This document shows positions 56,178 through 64,000 of a stretch of DNA of 64,000 nt, piece by piece. Origin of the DNA: Pseudokordiimonas caeni (GTDB lineage: Bacteria > Pseudomonadota > Alphaproteobacteria > Sphingomonadales > Kordiimonadaceae). How positions within the stretch are numbered: position 1 is the first letter of the stretch; every line of letters begins with the position of its first letter. The stretch covers positions 373,091 through 437,090 of the forward strand of contig NZ_JAPPRR010000002.1 in assembly GCF_026719705.1 (NCBI RefSeq), given 5' to 3'. Under the pieces are notes generated by a model. It did no database searches and was not told the DNA's origin. It saw only the letters and a list, made by a program, of their open reading frames with translations. A program made the position numbers and the translations under genes.

Positions 56178-56969
56178 ATGAGGACGCTTTTCACCCTATT
56201 GCTACTTGCCTGCTGCGCCAGCACCGCCCGCGCGAACGAGGCCGCAGACGCCTATCGACAGGGCCGTTTTCTGGTCGCCCGCGATCTCGGCCGGTCCCTC
56301 GGGGACGCCGACAGCCTCGCCTGGGCGTGCCGTGCCGGCCTTGTGATCGGCGGTTACAGCGACGACCCCCGGCAATCCGCCCATGACCTGCACGGTGCGC
56401 TTGAAGACTGCGACGCCGCACTCGCGCTTGACCCGGACCATCCTTTTGCCCTCGTCAGCCGCGCGCTTGCCATCGGGTTCGAGGGAAAACGCGTGAAGAA
56501 GGCCAATCTTGCAAAAGCCTCGCGCGAAATGCTGGAAGGCGCCTTGGCGCGTCACCCTGACGACCCGCTGGTGCTCGGGGCGCTCGGGGGCTGGCATGCG
56601 GCTGTTTCGCGATCCGGCTTTCTGGCGCGCGCCGTTCTCGGTGGCAGTTCAAAAGTTGCGCGGGACAATTTTGAACAGGCCCTTGCCCTTGCGCCTGAAA
56701 ATATGCCGATCCGCTTTGAATTTCTCAAATTCCTGGCGACAGGTAACAGTGACGAACGCAAGGAAGCCCTTGAAGGCCTCGTGGCCTTTGAAGCCATGAC
56801 ACCATCGGACGCGTTCGACCGGATGTTGCTTGGAAAAGCGCGCGCCCTGACGGACGCCCTGAAGGTGAACGACAAACGCGCCATCCGGGATGCGCGTGAA
56901 GCTGCCAGCGCCTTCGCGAATATCGACGATGCGAAGGACGAGGTTGAGCCTTACCCGCTCGCCGAGTGA
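56178..56969 (+). CDS. Secreted helical-repeat protein
   Basis: A 263-residue protein with a signal peptide (residues about 1-20, ending ARANE). The rest is helical with TPR-like features (DCDAALALDPDHPFALVSRAL, then FEQALALAPENMPIRFEFLKFL, in parts). It carries three cysteines after the signal region. I cannot assign a partner. The stop is directly before the cytochrome b561 start region, so they may share a transcript. Confidence 0.7.
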   Translation: MRTLFTLLLLACCASTARANEAADAYRQGRFLVARDLGRSLGDADSLAWACRAGLVIGGYSDDPRQSAHDLHGALEDCDAALALDPDHPFALVSRALAIGFEGKRVKKANLAKASREMLEGALARHPDDPLVLGALGGWHAAVSRSGFLARAVLGGSSKVARDNFEQALALAPENMPIRFEFLKFLATGNSDERKEALEGLVAFEAMTPSDAFDRMLLGKARALTDALKVNDKRAIRDAREAASAFANIDDAKDEVEPYPLAE

Positions 56970-56987
56970 ATGCCGAAGGGAGAACGT

Positions 56988-57557
56988 ATGCCGGGGAATG
57001 CCGGAGCCAATCGATACAGCCTGGTTGCCATCATCCTGCACTGGCTGATCGCAACCATGGTGATCGCGCTTCTGATTCTCGGCCCTGTCATGACAGGTAT
57101 GGGTGACGACGACCTGATGCTGAAGTTCGACCTTTACCAGTGGCACAAATCGCTTGGCATCAGTGTTCTCCTCTTGACCCTTGTACGGATCGGCTGGCGC
57201 ATCATGAAGGCCCCGCCGCCGCTGCCCGTGGCCATGACACGGCGTGATATCCTGCTTGCCCGCACAATGCATGCGCTTCTCTATGCGCTCACCCTTGCCA
57301 TTCCGCTCGCCGGCTGGGTGATGGTGTCGACGTCGCCGCTGGGTGTCCCGACCTATCTTTATGGCACAGTCCCGTGGCCGCACCTGCCGGTTAGCGGTGA
57401 AGCGGCAGAGGCCATAGCCAAAACGGTGCATGCCACGCTGGCATGGGGGCTGACGATCCTTGCCGCCGGACATATCCTCGCCGCCCTCTATCACCAGTTC
57501 GCCCTCAAAGACGGGCTCCTTGCCCGCATGTTCCCTATCGGAGACCCGCGCCCATGA
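56988..57557 (+). CDS. Cytochrome b561-type diheme protein
   Basis: A 189-residue membrane protein with four hydrophobic segments and the histidines expected to bind two hemes: ILHWLIATMV, QWHKSLGISVLLLTLVRIGWR, and TVHATLAWGLTILAAGHILAALYH. The ATG at 56988 is preceded by AAGGGAGA; an ATG at 56970 lies before that site. Such proteins move electrons from the membrane to periplasmic acceptors. It is coupled to the YceI gene by ATGA, as in E. coli yceJ-yceI. Confidence 0.92.
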   Translation: MPGNAGANRYSLVAIILHWLIATMVIALLILGPVMTGMGDDDLMLKFDLYQWHKSLGISVLLLTLVRIGWRIMKAPPPLPVAMTRRDILLARTMHALLYALTLAIPLAGWVMVSTSPLGVPTYLYGTVPWPHLPVSGEAAEAIAKTVHATLAWGLTILAAGHILAALYHQFALKDGLLARMFPIGDPRP

Positions 57558-58105
57558 AAGCTTTCATCGCCGCCCTCATGCTTGTCGCTACGCCCGTTAC
57601 CGCGAGCGACTGGCAGCTTGACCGAGAGGCCAGCCATCTGGGCTTTGCCTACCAGCAGACCAGTGCGCCCGCTGAGGGACAGTTCAATGCCTTCGATGCC
57701 GAAATCAGTTTCGACCCTGCCGACCCGACCGCTGCGAAAATCAGGGTGGTTGTCGACCTCGCCTCGATCGATCTCGGCGCCAAGGACCGCAACAAGATCG
57801 CGGCTGACCCGATTTGGTTCGACAGCAGTGCCCACAGCGAAGCTGTTTTCACGGCATCTGGCACCACCCCCCTAGGCGGGAACCGCTACCGCGCCGACGG
57901 TATCCTCGCCATCAAGGGCATCGATAAGCCCGCAACGCTTGATTTCACCCTCGATATCGATGGCGATACCGCCCACGCCGTTGGCAACACCACACTCGCC
58001 CGCCTCGACTGGGACCTGGGCGATGGCCAATATGCCTCCGAACGCTTCATCGGATTCAGCGTCCGGGTGAATTTTGACATCAAGGCCGAAAGGATTGCCC
58101 CGTGA
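57554..58105 (+). CDS. YceI-family periplasmic protein (first copy)
   Basis: A 183-residue protein with a signal peptide (residues about 1-18) and a lipocalin-like YceI domain: WQLDREASHLGFAYQQTSAPAEGQF, VVDLASIDLGAKDRN, FTASGTTPLGGNRYRADGILAIKG (in parts). YceI proteins bind isoprenoid quinone-like lipids in solved structures. It follows cytochrome b561 with a 4-base overlap and is followed by a second YceI gene in the same way. Confidence 0.9.
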   Translation: MKAFIAALMLVATPVTASDWQLDREASHLGFAYQQTSAPAEGQFNAFDAEISFDPADPTAAKIRVVVDLASIDLGAKDRNKIAADPIWFDSSAHSEAVFTASGTTPLGGNRYRADGILAIKGIDKPATLDFTLDIDGDTAHAVGNTTLARLDWDLGDGQYASERFIGFSVRVNFDIKAERIAP

Positions 58106-58728
58106 CCCTGCGCCACACTGCCACCGCCGCCCTCATTGCTGCCACCCTTGGCCTTGGCGGCTGCCAGGGAATTGTGGATACCGTCTATCCCGTGAATGTG
58201 GCGCCTTCATCTGTCCATGCCGGCAGCTACAAGATCGATCCCTCCCATGCGGGCGTCATCTTCAATATCCGGCATATGGAACTGGCCCGCTTTTACGGCC
58301 GTATTCCGGTGACGGCAGGATCGCTCGCCATCGACCCCGATAGCCCTGAAACGGCGAAGCTGCAGGTCACGATGGATGCTGCCAGGCTCGACACCGCCAA
58401 TCCGGTGCTTGACGAAAAGCTGCGGGACCTTGTTTCAGCCGACGAATATCCGGAGATCAAGTTTGAGAGCGTGTCGGTAGTGCGCACCGGCGAAGCGACC
58501 GCCGATGTGACCGGCAACCTGACCATCGCCAAGGTGACAAAGCCAGTGACGCTTGCCGTTACCTTCGCCGGCCGGCGTACCGATCCCCTGAGCGGCGATG
58601 ACCGCATGGGTTTCGATGCGACAGGGACTATCAGGCTCAGCGATTTCGGCCTCTCGGCTGTCTGGACCCCGTTCGTCGCTGACGAACTGGACCTGACAAT
58701 CGGGGCCGAATTCACACGGCAGAAATAG
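58102..58728 (+). CDS. YceI-family lipoprotein (second copy)
   Basis: A 208-residue protein with a lipobox LGGC (modified cysteine C21), followed by a YceI domain: SYKIDPSHAGVIFNIRHMELARFYGR and FESVSVVRTGEATADVTGNLTI (in parts). The start codon is GTG and overlaps the first YceI stop. It differs enough from its neighbour to be an old duplication, with one form soluble and the other membrane-anchored. It likely binds a quinone or polyisoprenoid. Confidence 0.9.
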   Translation: MTLRHTATAALIAATLGLGGCQGIVDTVYPVNVAPSSVHAGSYKIDPSHAGVIFNIRHMELARFYGRIPVTAGSLAIDPDSPETAKLQVTMDAARLDTANPVLDEKLRDLVSADEYPEIKFESVSVVRTGEATADVTGNLTIAKVTKPVTLAVTFAGRRTDPLSGDDRMGFDATGTIRLSDFGLSAVWTPFVADELDLTIGAEFTRQK

Positions 58729-58731
58729 GCT

Positions 58732-59142
58732 TCAGAAAGTTTTCTGGCGGGTCGCTGTTGCGCGCTCGATGGCGGCGGCTGTCAGCCGGTCGATGCCGAG
58801 CGTATGGCGGATGATTTCCAGGAGGCGCAGTTCTTCCTGCGGCAATTCGCCGTCCGATGCCGCTACTTCGCAGGCTACCGAATAAACGAGGTCATAATCC
58901 TTTTCAGGAACCGCCTCGGCAACGAGGCCAAGGATGGCATCAAGCCCTTCCTCGCTTTGCAACATGTCAATGCAGGCGTCGGTATCGCTCGCCAGATGCT
59001 CGACCCGGTATCCCCGAAGCGCGGGAAGATAACCGACAAGCCCGGTCATCCGCTCGAGCTCGCGGTCCGTCATTGCGTCATCGGACGCAGAGACAAGGAC
59101 CATCGTGTAGATGAGGGCGGTTTCCGGGCTGATCGTGGACAT
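58732..59142 (-). CDS. TerB-like helical protein
   Basis: A 136-residue helical protein. The pattern TALIYTMVLVSASDDAMTDRELERM near the start and YSVACEVAASDGELPQEELRLLEII (in part) with a metal-binding DG.. loop fit the TerB family, known from tellurite resistance and stress sensing. The ATG at 59142 has AAGGAA upstream. No other ter genes are present, so this is a stand-alone member. Confidence 0.8.
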   Translation of the reverse strand: MSTISPETALIYTMVLVSASDDAMTDRELERMTGLVGYLPALRGYRVEHLASDTDACIDMLQSEEGLDAILGLVAEAVPEKDYDLVYSVACEVAASDGELPQEELRLLEIIRHTLGIDRLTAAAIERATATRQKTF

Positions 59143-59208
59143 GGGATTCTTGTTCCTTGAAAAATAGACTGTTCCGAACGTGGGGCAAATCGGCGGGCGC
59201 TGCAAGTC

Positions 59209-61989
59209 TCAGCGGCCGAAAAATTCGCGCACCGAGGCAATTGCCGCTGCAAGCCCCAGTCTTTCCGCCACCACGCCTTCAGGCAAGCCTTCCAGAAGAC
59301 GGGTGGGTGTGCGGGCATCAAGGATGACAAACACACCCCGGTCGCCAGCGCGGCGGATAAGTCGGCCAAAGCCCTGCGCCAGCTTCATCCGGGTCTGCAT
59401 ATCGTCGTAGGCCGTGCCGCCGAAGGCATCGCGACGCGCTTTATGAAGGAGCGTCGGGCGCGGCCACGGCACGCGGTCCAGCACCAGAAGGCGCAGGCTT
59501 TCCCCCGGCACGTCAACCCCGTCGCGCACGGCATCGGTGCCGAGAAGGCAGGCGTGCGGATCATCGCGGAAGATATCGACAAGGGTGGCGGTGTCGATCG
59601 GATCCACATGCTGGGCGTAAAGCGGCAGTCCGGCCTCTTCCATCGGCCCGGCGATCTTGTCCCACGTGGCTTTCAGGCGCTTGATTGCGGTGAAAAGGCC
59701 AAGGCCGCCACCGCCTGAGGCGAGGAAAAGCTCGCGGTAAGCCGACGCCACCTGCGCGGCATCCATACGGTTGACGTCATTCACCACGATCACGCGGGTC
59801 TGGGCGGCATAATCGAAGGGCGACGGCACCGCCAGCCGGCGCGAGACGACCGGCAGATGCTTGGCGCCCGAGCGCAGGTCCACGCCTGCCCAGCCGTCGC
59901 CGTCCTTGTCCGCCGCCCGGTCACGGAGCGTGGCCGAAGTGACAAGCACGCCGTGCGCGGGGGTGAAAACCATGTCGGCAAGCGGCTTGGTCGGGTCGAT
60001 GAAGTGCCGGCGCATGCCAACGTCGCGCTCGCGGCCATCCACCCGGTCAAGCTCGAACCAGTCGACGAAAATGTCAGGCACCGTACCGCCGAGCGAGAGG
60101 AGCATTTCCGTCCAGCTTTTGACCATTTCAGCGCGGAGCTTGAGGCTGCGGGCCGCGACCTCAAGCCGGCCGCGATCCCCGGTTTCCAGAATGTCAGCGT
60201 CTTCATCGAGCCGCGCGAGGAGCGAGGCGGCAAGGGCCACCATCGGCCGCGCGAGGCCGGAGAGCGCCTCAGCCAGTTGCCCGGCAGCGGACAGGAGTGC
60301 CGGCGGCGGGGTGGCGACACCGGCTTCAACCGCAAGGCCGAACTCCACATTGTTGGCCCGCGCCAGCACCACGGCCCGCACTTCCATCAGGAAGGTTTCA
60401 AACCGTGTCATGGCGGCCGCCCCTGCCACTCGGCTTGCCCAGCCATCGGATGGCAGCACACGGGCCGCTTCCAGGACACCATCCAGAAGGGCCTTGGCAT
60501 CGGCGTCATCCGCGATCAGTTCCTCGATCCGGTTTCGAAGCCCGCGGGCCCGCGTGGCGCCCCCCGATTCCTTGCCCCTGATCCAGCGGCGGAGTTCGGC
60601 GCCTTCAAGCCCGGTGAGCGCAACTGCAAAGGCGCTGTCGGCAGCATCGAACAGGTGATGACCTTCATCGAACACCAGCCGTTTGGGGAGATCAGGGTCG
60701 CCGTAGCGGTTGGCGGCCTGCGCGATGGTGAGTGCGTGGTTCGCGACCACCAGATCGGCGTGCCGCGCCTTGCGGGCAGCGCGTTCGATATAGCAGCGCC
60801 GGTAATGCTGGCAGGCCGCATAAAGGCATTCGCCGCGCCGGTCGGTAAGGCCGGCAATGCGGGCCGCGCCGAAGTGGGCGCCAAGCCAGCTTGGGAAATC
60901 GCCGCCGATCATGTCGCCGTCGCGGGTGAAGCGTGCCCAGCGCACCACAAGCCCCATCAGCACGCTGTCGCGGTCCGCGCCGCCACCAAGCGGCAAGGCG
61001 CCCCGCTGCATCACGGCGGTCAGCGTTTCCTCGATATTCAGGAGACAGGCGTAATTTTCCCGGCCCTTGCGGATCACCGCCTTGCGGGCTTTCCTCACCG
61101 GATCGGGATAAAGCCTTGAAAGCTCCTGATCGAGCTGGCGTTGCAGGTTCTTGGTGAAGGTGGAAAGCCAGACGGGGGCACCGTTCGTCTCGGCCCAGAG
61201 GCTGGCCGGGGCAATATAGCCAAGCGTTTTGCCCGTGCCGGTGCCCGCCTCCAGTATCTGCATGTTCGGCCCGCCTTCCATCTCACGCGGGCGGAAGCTA
61301 TGGGTGGCGGCAGCGGCAAAGCGGCGCTGGCCTTCACGGGTCTCAGAAGCATCGCCTAAAAGTTCGGCCAGCCGACTTTCTGATGATGCCGGGTCCACCG
61401 GATCATCGCCGGGCGGGGGCGGCGGCCCCATGTCTTCCCATTCGGGAAGTGCCGTCCAGACACGGAGGCCATCGTCACGGCTATGATCAGGGAAGCGGCG
61501 CACCGCCCCCATCACCATCGGCCCCCATGCCCAGCCGGCGCGCGCCATCATGCTGGCAACCCTTTCGGCCCCGGCGCGGTACCGCCAGATTTCGGATCCC
61601 GCCTCGGCGAGCAAGCGTTCGGCAACCGCCCGCATGGCCATGCACTGGTCTTCAAGGGTGGCGACAGGAAGATCAAGCGACAGCGCCTTCATCAGCCCGC
61701 CAAGCGTCGGCAGGCAGTAACGCGCCGGGCGCACGAAGGCGTATAGTTCAAGGAGGTCAAACGCCTGAAACTCGGAAAGATTCAGCCGACGCGCGGCGGC
61801 GGGCCGTGAAACAATCAGGTGCGGTTCGCGGGCCAGATATCCGGCGGCTTCATGTGGCCTCAGGGTTTCGATCACGCCGTCCGCGTCGAGCCGGCAGCTT
61901 TCGCGCACCGAAAGCGCCATCACCGGCAGGCCATCAAGCCCCCGGCCGGCGCCGCCGCTTTCCGCATCATATCCTGCCATGACCGTCAT
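59209..61989 (-). CDS. ATP-dependent DNA helicase of the DinG/XPD type
   Basis: A 926-residue superfamily 2 helicase. The N-terminal third (about residues 1-215) is specific to the alphaproteobacterial group. Walker A is GTGTGKT, the Walker B-like box is FDEGHH, and motifs V/VI are GVDVPGESLRLLVLDRVPWP and QGFGRLIRR. Four cysteines between motifs Ia and II (ENYACL and GECLYAACQHYRRC) fit the iron-sulfur cluster of this group. The start is uncertain: ATG 61989 fits the family, while ATG 62103 lies close to lysK. It unwinds DNA or DNA-RNA hybrids in repair. Confidence 0.9.
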   Translation of the reverse strand: MTVMAGYDAESGGAGRGLDGLPVMALSVRESCRLDADGVIETLRPHEAAGYLAREPHLIVSRPAAARRLNLSEFQAFDLLELYAFVRPARYCLPTLGGLMKALSLDLPVATLEDQCMAMRAVAERLLAEAGSEIWRYRAGAERVASMMARAGWAWGPMVMGAVRRFPDHSRDDGLRVWTALPEWEDMGPPPPPGDDPVDPASSESRLAELLGDASETREGQRRFAAAATHSFRPREMEGGPNMQILEAGTGTGKTLGYIAPASLWAETNGAPVWLSTFTKNLQRQLDQELSRLYPDPVRKARKAVIRKGRENYACLLNIEETLTAVMQRGALPLGGGADRDSVLMGLVVRWARFTRDGDMIGGDFPSWLGAHFGAARIAGLTDRRGECLYAACQHYRRCYIERAARKARHADLVVANHALTIAQAANRYGDPDLPKRLVFDEGHHLFDAADSAFAVALTGLEGAELRRWIRGKESGGATRARGLRNRIEELIADDADAKALLDGVLEAARVLPSDGWASRVAGAAAMTRFETFLMEVRAVVLARANNVEFGLAVEAGVATPPPALLSAAGQLAEALSGLARPMVALAASLLARLDEDADILETGDRGRLEVAARSLKLRAEMVKSWTEMLLSLGGTVPDIFVDWFELDRVDGRERDVGMRRHFIDPTKPLADMVFTPAHGVLVTSATLRDRAADKDGDGWAGVDLRSGAKHLPVVSRRLAVPSPFDYAAQTRVIVVNDVNRMDAAQVASAYRELFLASGGGGLGLFTAIKRLKATWDKIAGPMEEAGLPLYAQHVDPIDTATLVDIFRDDPHACLLGTDAVRDGVDVPGESLRLLVLDRVPWPRPTLLHKARRDAFGGTAYDDMQTRMKLAQGFGRLIRRAGDRGVFVILDARTPTRLLEGLPEGVVAERLGLAAAIASVREFFGR

Positions 61990-62120
61990 GCGCCGGACAT
62001 TAGCGCCAGCCCGGAGGCCGCACCACAGAAAAGCGGCGTCCCCATCCGCATCCTTGACGAAAGGCGCAGAAATGCTTAGCTTCCGCCCACTTTTGAACCC
62101 CATCCCCAAAAGGTGCCAAC

Positions 62121-63704
62121 ATGACCGATAATGCCGCGCTTGCGCTTGCCTCCAACGCCTGGCCTTTCCAGGAAGCCGAGAAGCTGGTGAAGCGGTACTC
62201 GAAACAGGCGCCCGAAAAGGGATATGTGCTCTTTGAGACCGGCTATGGCCCCTCGGGCCTGCCGCACATCGGCACCTTCGGCGAGGTTGCACGCACCACC
62301 ATGGTGATGCGTGCCTTCCGGGAGCTTTCGGACATCCCGACCCGCCTCATCTGTTTCTCGGATGACATGGACGGCATGCGGAAGATTCCCGAAAACGTGC
62401 CGAACCAGGACATGCTGAGGGAACATCTGCAGAAGCCGCTGACCGCCGTGCCCGACCCCTTCGGCACGCACGGCAGCTTCGGCGAACACAATAACGCACG
62501 CCTTTGCGCCTTCCTCGACTCCTTCGGGTTCGATTACGAGTTCGCTTCCGCGACCGACTATTACAAGTCCGGCAAGTTCGATGGGGTGCTGAAGCTCGCC
62601 GCCGAACGCTATGACGATATCATGAAAGTGATGCTGCCGACCCTCGGTGCCGAGCGGCAGGCGACCTATTCACCCTTCCTGCCAATTTCGCCGAAATCCG
62701 GCCGCGTGCTTTATGTGCCCATGAAGAATGTGGACGCCAAGGCCGGCACTATCACGTTCGATGATGAAGACGGCGAAGAACTGACCGTCTCTGTCACCGG
62801 CGGCAACTGCAAACTGCAGTGGAAGCCGGACTTCGGCATGCGATGGGCCGCGCTTGATGTCGATTTCGAGATGTTCGGCAAGGACCACCAGACGAACGCT
62901 GTTGTCTATGACCGCATCTGCCAGATTCTGGGGGGCCGCGCGCCCGAACATTATGTTTACGAGCTGTTTCTTGACGACAAGGGCGAGAAAATCTCGAAAT
63001 CCAAGGGCAACGGCATCTCGATCGAGGAATGGCTGACCTACGCCAGCCCCGAAAGCCTCGCCCTTTACATGTACCAGAACCCGCGCAAGGCCAAGCGGCT
63101 GTATTTCGATGTGATCCCCAAAGCGGTCGACGAATATTACAGCTTCGTCGAGGCCTATGGCCGTCAGGATCTGGCTGAGCGCTTCAAGAACCCGGCCTGG
63201 CATATCCATGGCGGTACTGTGGAGCAGAAAAGCCTGCCGGTGAGCTTCGCCCTCCTCCTCAATCTTGTCTCGGCGGCAAATGCCGAAGACAAGACCACGC
63301 TTTGGGGCTTCGTGTCGCGCTATGTGCCGGGTGCAACGGCAGAAGCCTATCCCGAGCTTGACCGCCTGATGGGCTATGCGATCCGCTATTACGATGACTT
63401 CGTGAAGCCGACGAAGACGTTCCGCCTGCCGACCGACGCCGAGAAAGCCGCTTTCGAAGGCCTCATCGCGCGCCTGAAGGTCCTGCCGGCAACCGAGACG
63501 GACGCCGAAGTGATCATGACCGAGGTCTATTCCGCCGGCAAAGATGCGGGCTACGAGAATCTGCGTGACTGGTTCAAGGCCTGTTACGAAGTGCTCTTGG
63601 GCCAGGAACAAGGCCCGCGCATGGGCGGCTTCATCGCGCTTTACGGCATCGAGGATACACTTGCCCTTATAGACCGCGCCCTGAAGGGCGAGCTTGTCGC
63701 CTGA
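62121..63704 (+). CDS. lysK: Lysyl-tRNA synthetase, class I
   Basis: A 527-residue class I LysRS, the archaeal-type enzyme found in many alphaproteobacteria. The HIGH-like motif is in [14 protein letters not shown] near residue 48, and the KMSKS-like motif is KISKSKGN near residue 291. The divergent helicase gene lies upstream. A strong terminator follows. It charges tRNA-Lys; class II LysRS is absent from this window. Confidence 0.97.
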   Translation: MTDNAALALASNAWPFQEAEKLVKRYSKQAPEKGYVLFETGYGPSGLPHIGTFGEVARTTMVMRAFRELSDIPTRLICFSDDMDGMRKIPENVPNQDMLREHLQKPLTAVPDPFGTHGSFGEHNNARLCAFLDSFGFDYEFASATDYYKSGKFDGVLKLAAERYDDIMKVMLPTLGAERQATYSPFLPISPKSGRVLYVPMKNVDAKAGTITFDDEDGEELTVSVTGGNCKLQWKPDFGMRWAALDVDFEMFGKDHQTNAVVYDRICQILGGRAPEHYVYELFLDDKGEKISKSKGNGISIEEWLTYASPESLALYMYQNPRKAKRLYFDVIPKAVDEYYSFVEAYGRQDLAERFKNPAWHIHGGTVEQKSLPVSFALLLNLVSAANAEDKTTLWGFVSRYVPGATAEAYPELDRLMGYAIRYYDDFVKPTKTFRLPTDAEKAAFEGLIARLKVLPATETDAEVIMTEVYSAGKDAGYENLRDWFKACYEVLLGQEQGPRMGGFIALYGIEDTLALIDRALKGELVA

Positions 63705-63723
63705 GGCGTTCACTGATCCAATG

Positions 63724-63759
63724 AAAAAGGGCGGCCCGTTTGATGCCGCCCTTTTTGTT
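63724..63759. terminator. Bidirectional intrinsic terminator between lysK and grpE
   Basis: AAAAAGGGCGGC (63724-63735) pairs with GCCGCCCTTTTT (63745-63756) around a nine-base loop. The T-run serves lysK on the plus strand, the A-run serves grpE on the minus strand. Twelve base pairs, no mismatch. Confidence 0.93.
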
Positions 63760-63776
63760 TATTCTGTCTGGCCTTG

Positions 63777-64000
63777 TCAGGCCTTCGTGTCCACATGCAC
63801 ATCCATGGCGCGCGATACGCCAACCATAGCGGGGCGCAGCAGCCGGTCCTTGATCATATAGCCGCCAGCGATCAACTGCACGACCGAACCCGGCGCGTGT
63901 TCGGCGGTCGGCACCTCGAACATCGCCTGATGTTGCTGCGGGTCGAACCGGTCGCCCACCGCCGGCGTCACTTCGCGGATACCGTGGCGTTCAAAAATAT
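63777..64000 (-). CDS. grpE: GrpE nucleotide exchange factor (C-terminal part)
   Basis: The visible 73 residues are the C-terminal beta domain of GrpE: TPAVGDRFDPQQHQAMFEVP, then VVQLIAGGYMIKDRLLRPAMVGVS. The frame stays open to the window edge, so the N-terminal coiled coil lies beyond base 64000. GrpE drives ADP release from DnaK. A terminator shared with lysK follows the stop. Confidence 0.95.
   Translation of the reverse strand, partial: IFERHGIREVTPAVGDRFDPQQHQAMFEVPTAEHAPGSVVQLIAGGYMIKDRLLRPAMVGVSRAMDVHVDTKA

Noticed and set aside
1-64000. CRISPR arrays, insertion sequences, prophage or integrase genes
   Set aside because: No regular repeats with spacers, transposase or integrase motifs, or attachment-site duplications were seen; the tRNA-Gly gene is intact and not flanked by a repeat of its 3' end.

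Overview
The window reads as one stretch of chromosome from a GC-rich alphaproteobacterium. The evidence is the gene order: rnd-lptC-lptA-lptB-rpoN-hpf-ptsN, def-fmt-truA, maeB divergent from mutS-glnD-murJ-trpS, metZ-apaG, a class I lysyl-tRNA synthetase, and an ECF sigma factor with a ChrR-type anti-sigma. I cannot name the genus. Genes are tightly packed, many by 4-base ATGA or 1-base TGATG overlaps. I see no insertion sequence, prophage, CRISPR array or integrase, and one tRNA (Gly, anticodon CCC).

Left part (1-9.3 kb): the 3' end of a soluble PAS-PAS chemotaxis receptor faces a minus-strand Mrp-like cation/proton antiporter operon. The operon reads Rap1a/Tai-like secreted protein, mnhE, F, G, an MbhD-MbhE-MnhB fusion, C, D1, D2, an 81-residue membrane protein, D3. 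Both operon ends are visible and there is no ND5-type MnhA. Next (9.4-17.4 kb) come an OmpR/histidine-kinase pair, a small RNase D, the Lpt lipopolysaccharide export genes, sigma-54, the hibernation factor with a hairpin-rich leader, and PtsN.

Middle (17.5-45 kb): a glycine-zipper envelope protein; truA/fmt/def; DUF1491; two PilZ proteins divergent from a sigma-54 response regulator; malic enzyme; mutS-glnD-murJ-trpS; a DUF4136 lipoprotein; a membrane protein plus winged-helix regulator with a clear palindrome on its promoter; a DUF2306-type gene broken by one base; a periplasmic metallo-beta-lactamase-fold protein; then a coupled set of D-Ala-D-Ala-ligase-like enzyme, alpha/beta hydrolase and a membrane-anchored MurF-like ligase.

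Right part (45-64 kb): pyrD; a SprA-type metalloprotease-like protein; two convergent ECF sigma modules, one RpoE-ChrR and one resembling CnrYXH; UDP-glucose dehydrogenase; a MATE exporter; an ArsC-like reductase; tRNA-Gly; metZ-apaG; cytochrome b561 with two YceI proteins; TerB-like; a DinG/XPD-type helicase; lysK with a strong shared terminator; and the C-terminus of GrpE.

The parts most worth following are the MnhA-less antiporter with three D subunits, the Ddl-like/MurF-like operon, the ChrR homologue whose zinc motif is missing although the sigma gene keeps a full RpoE-type promoter, and the hairpin-rich leaders of hpf and metZ. Function names rest on motifs and gene order read by eye; no database search was run.
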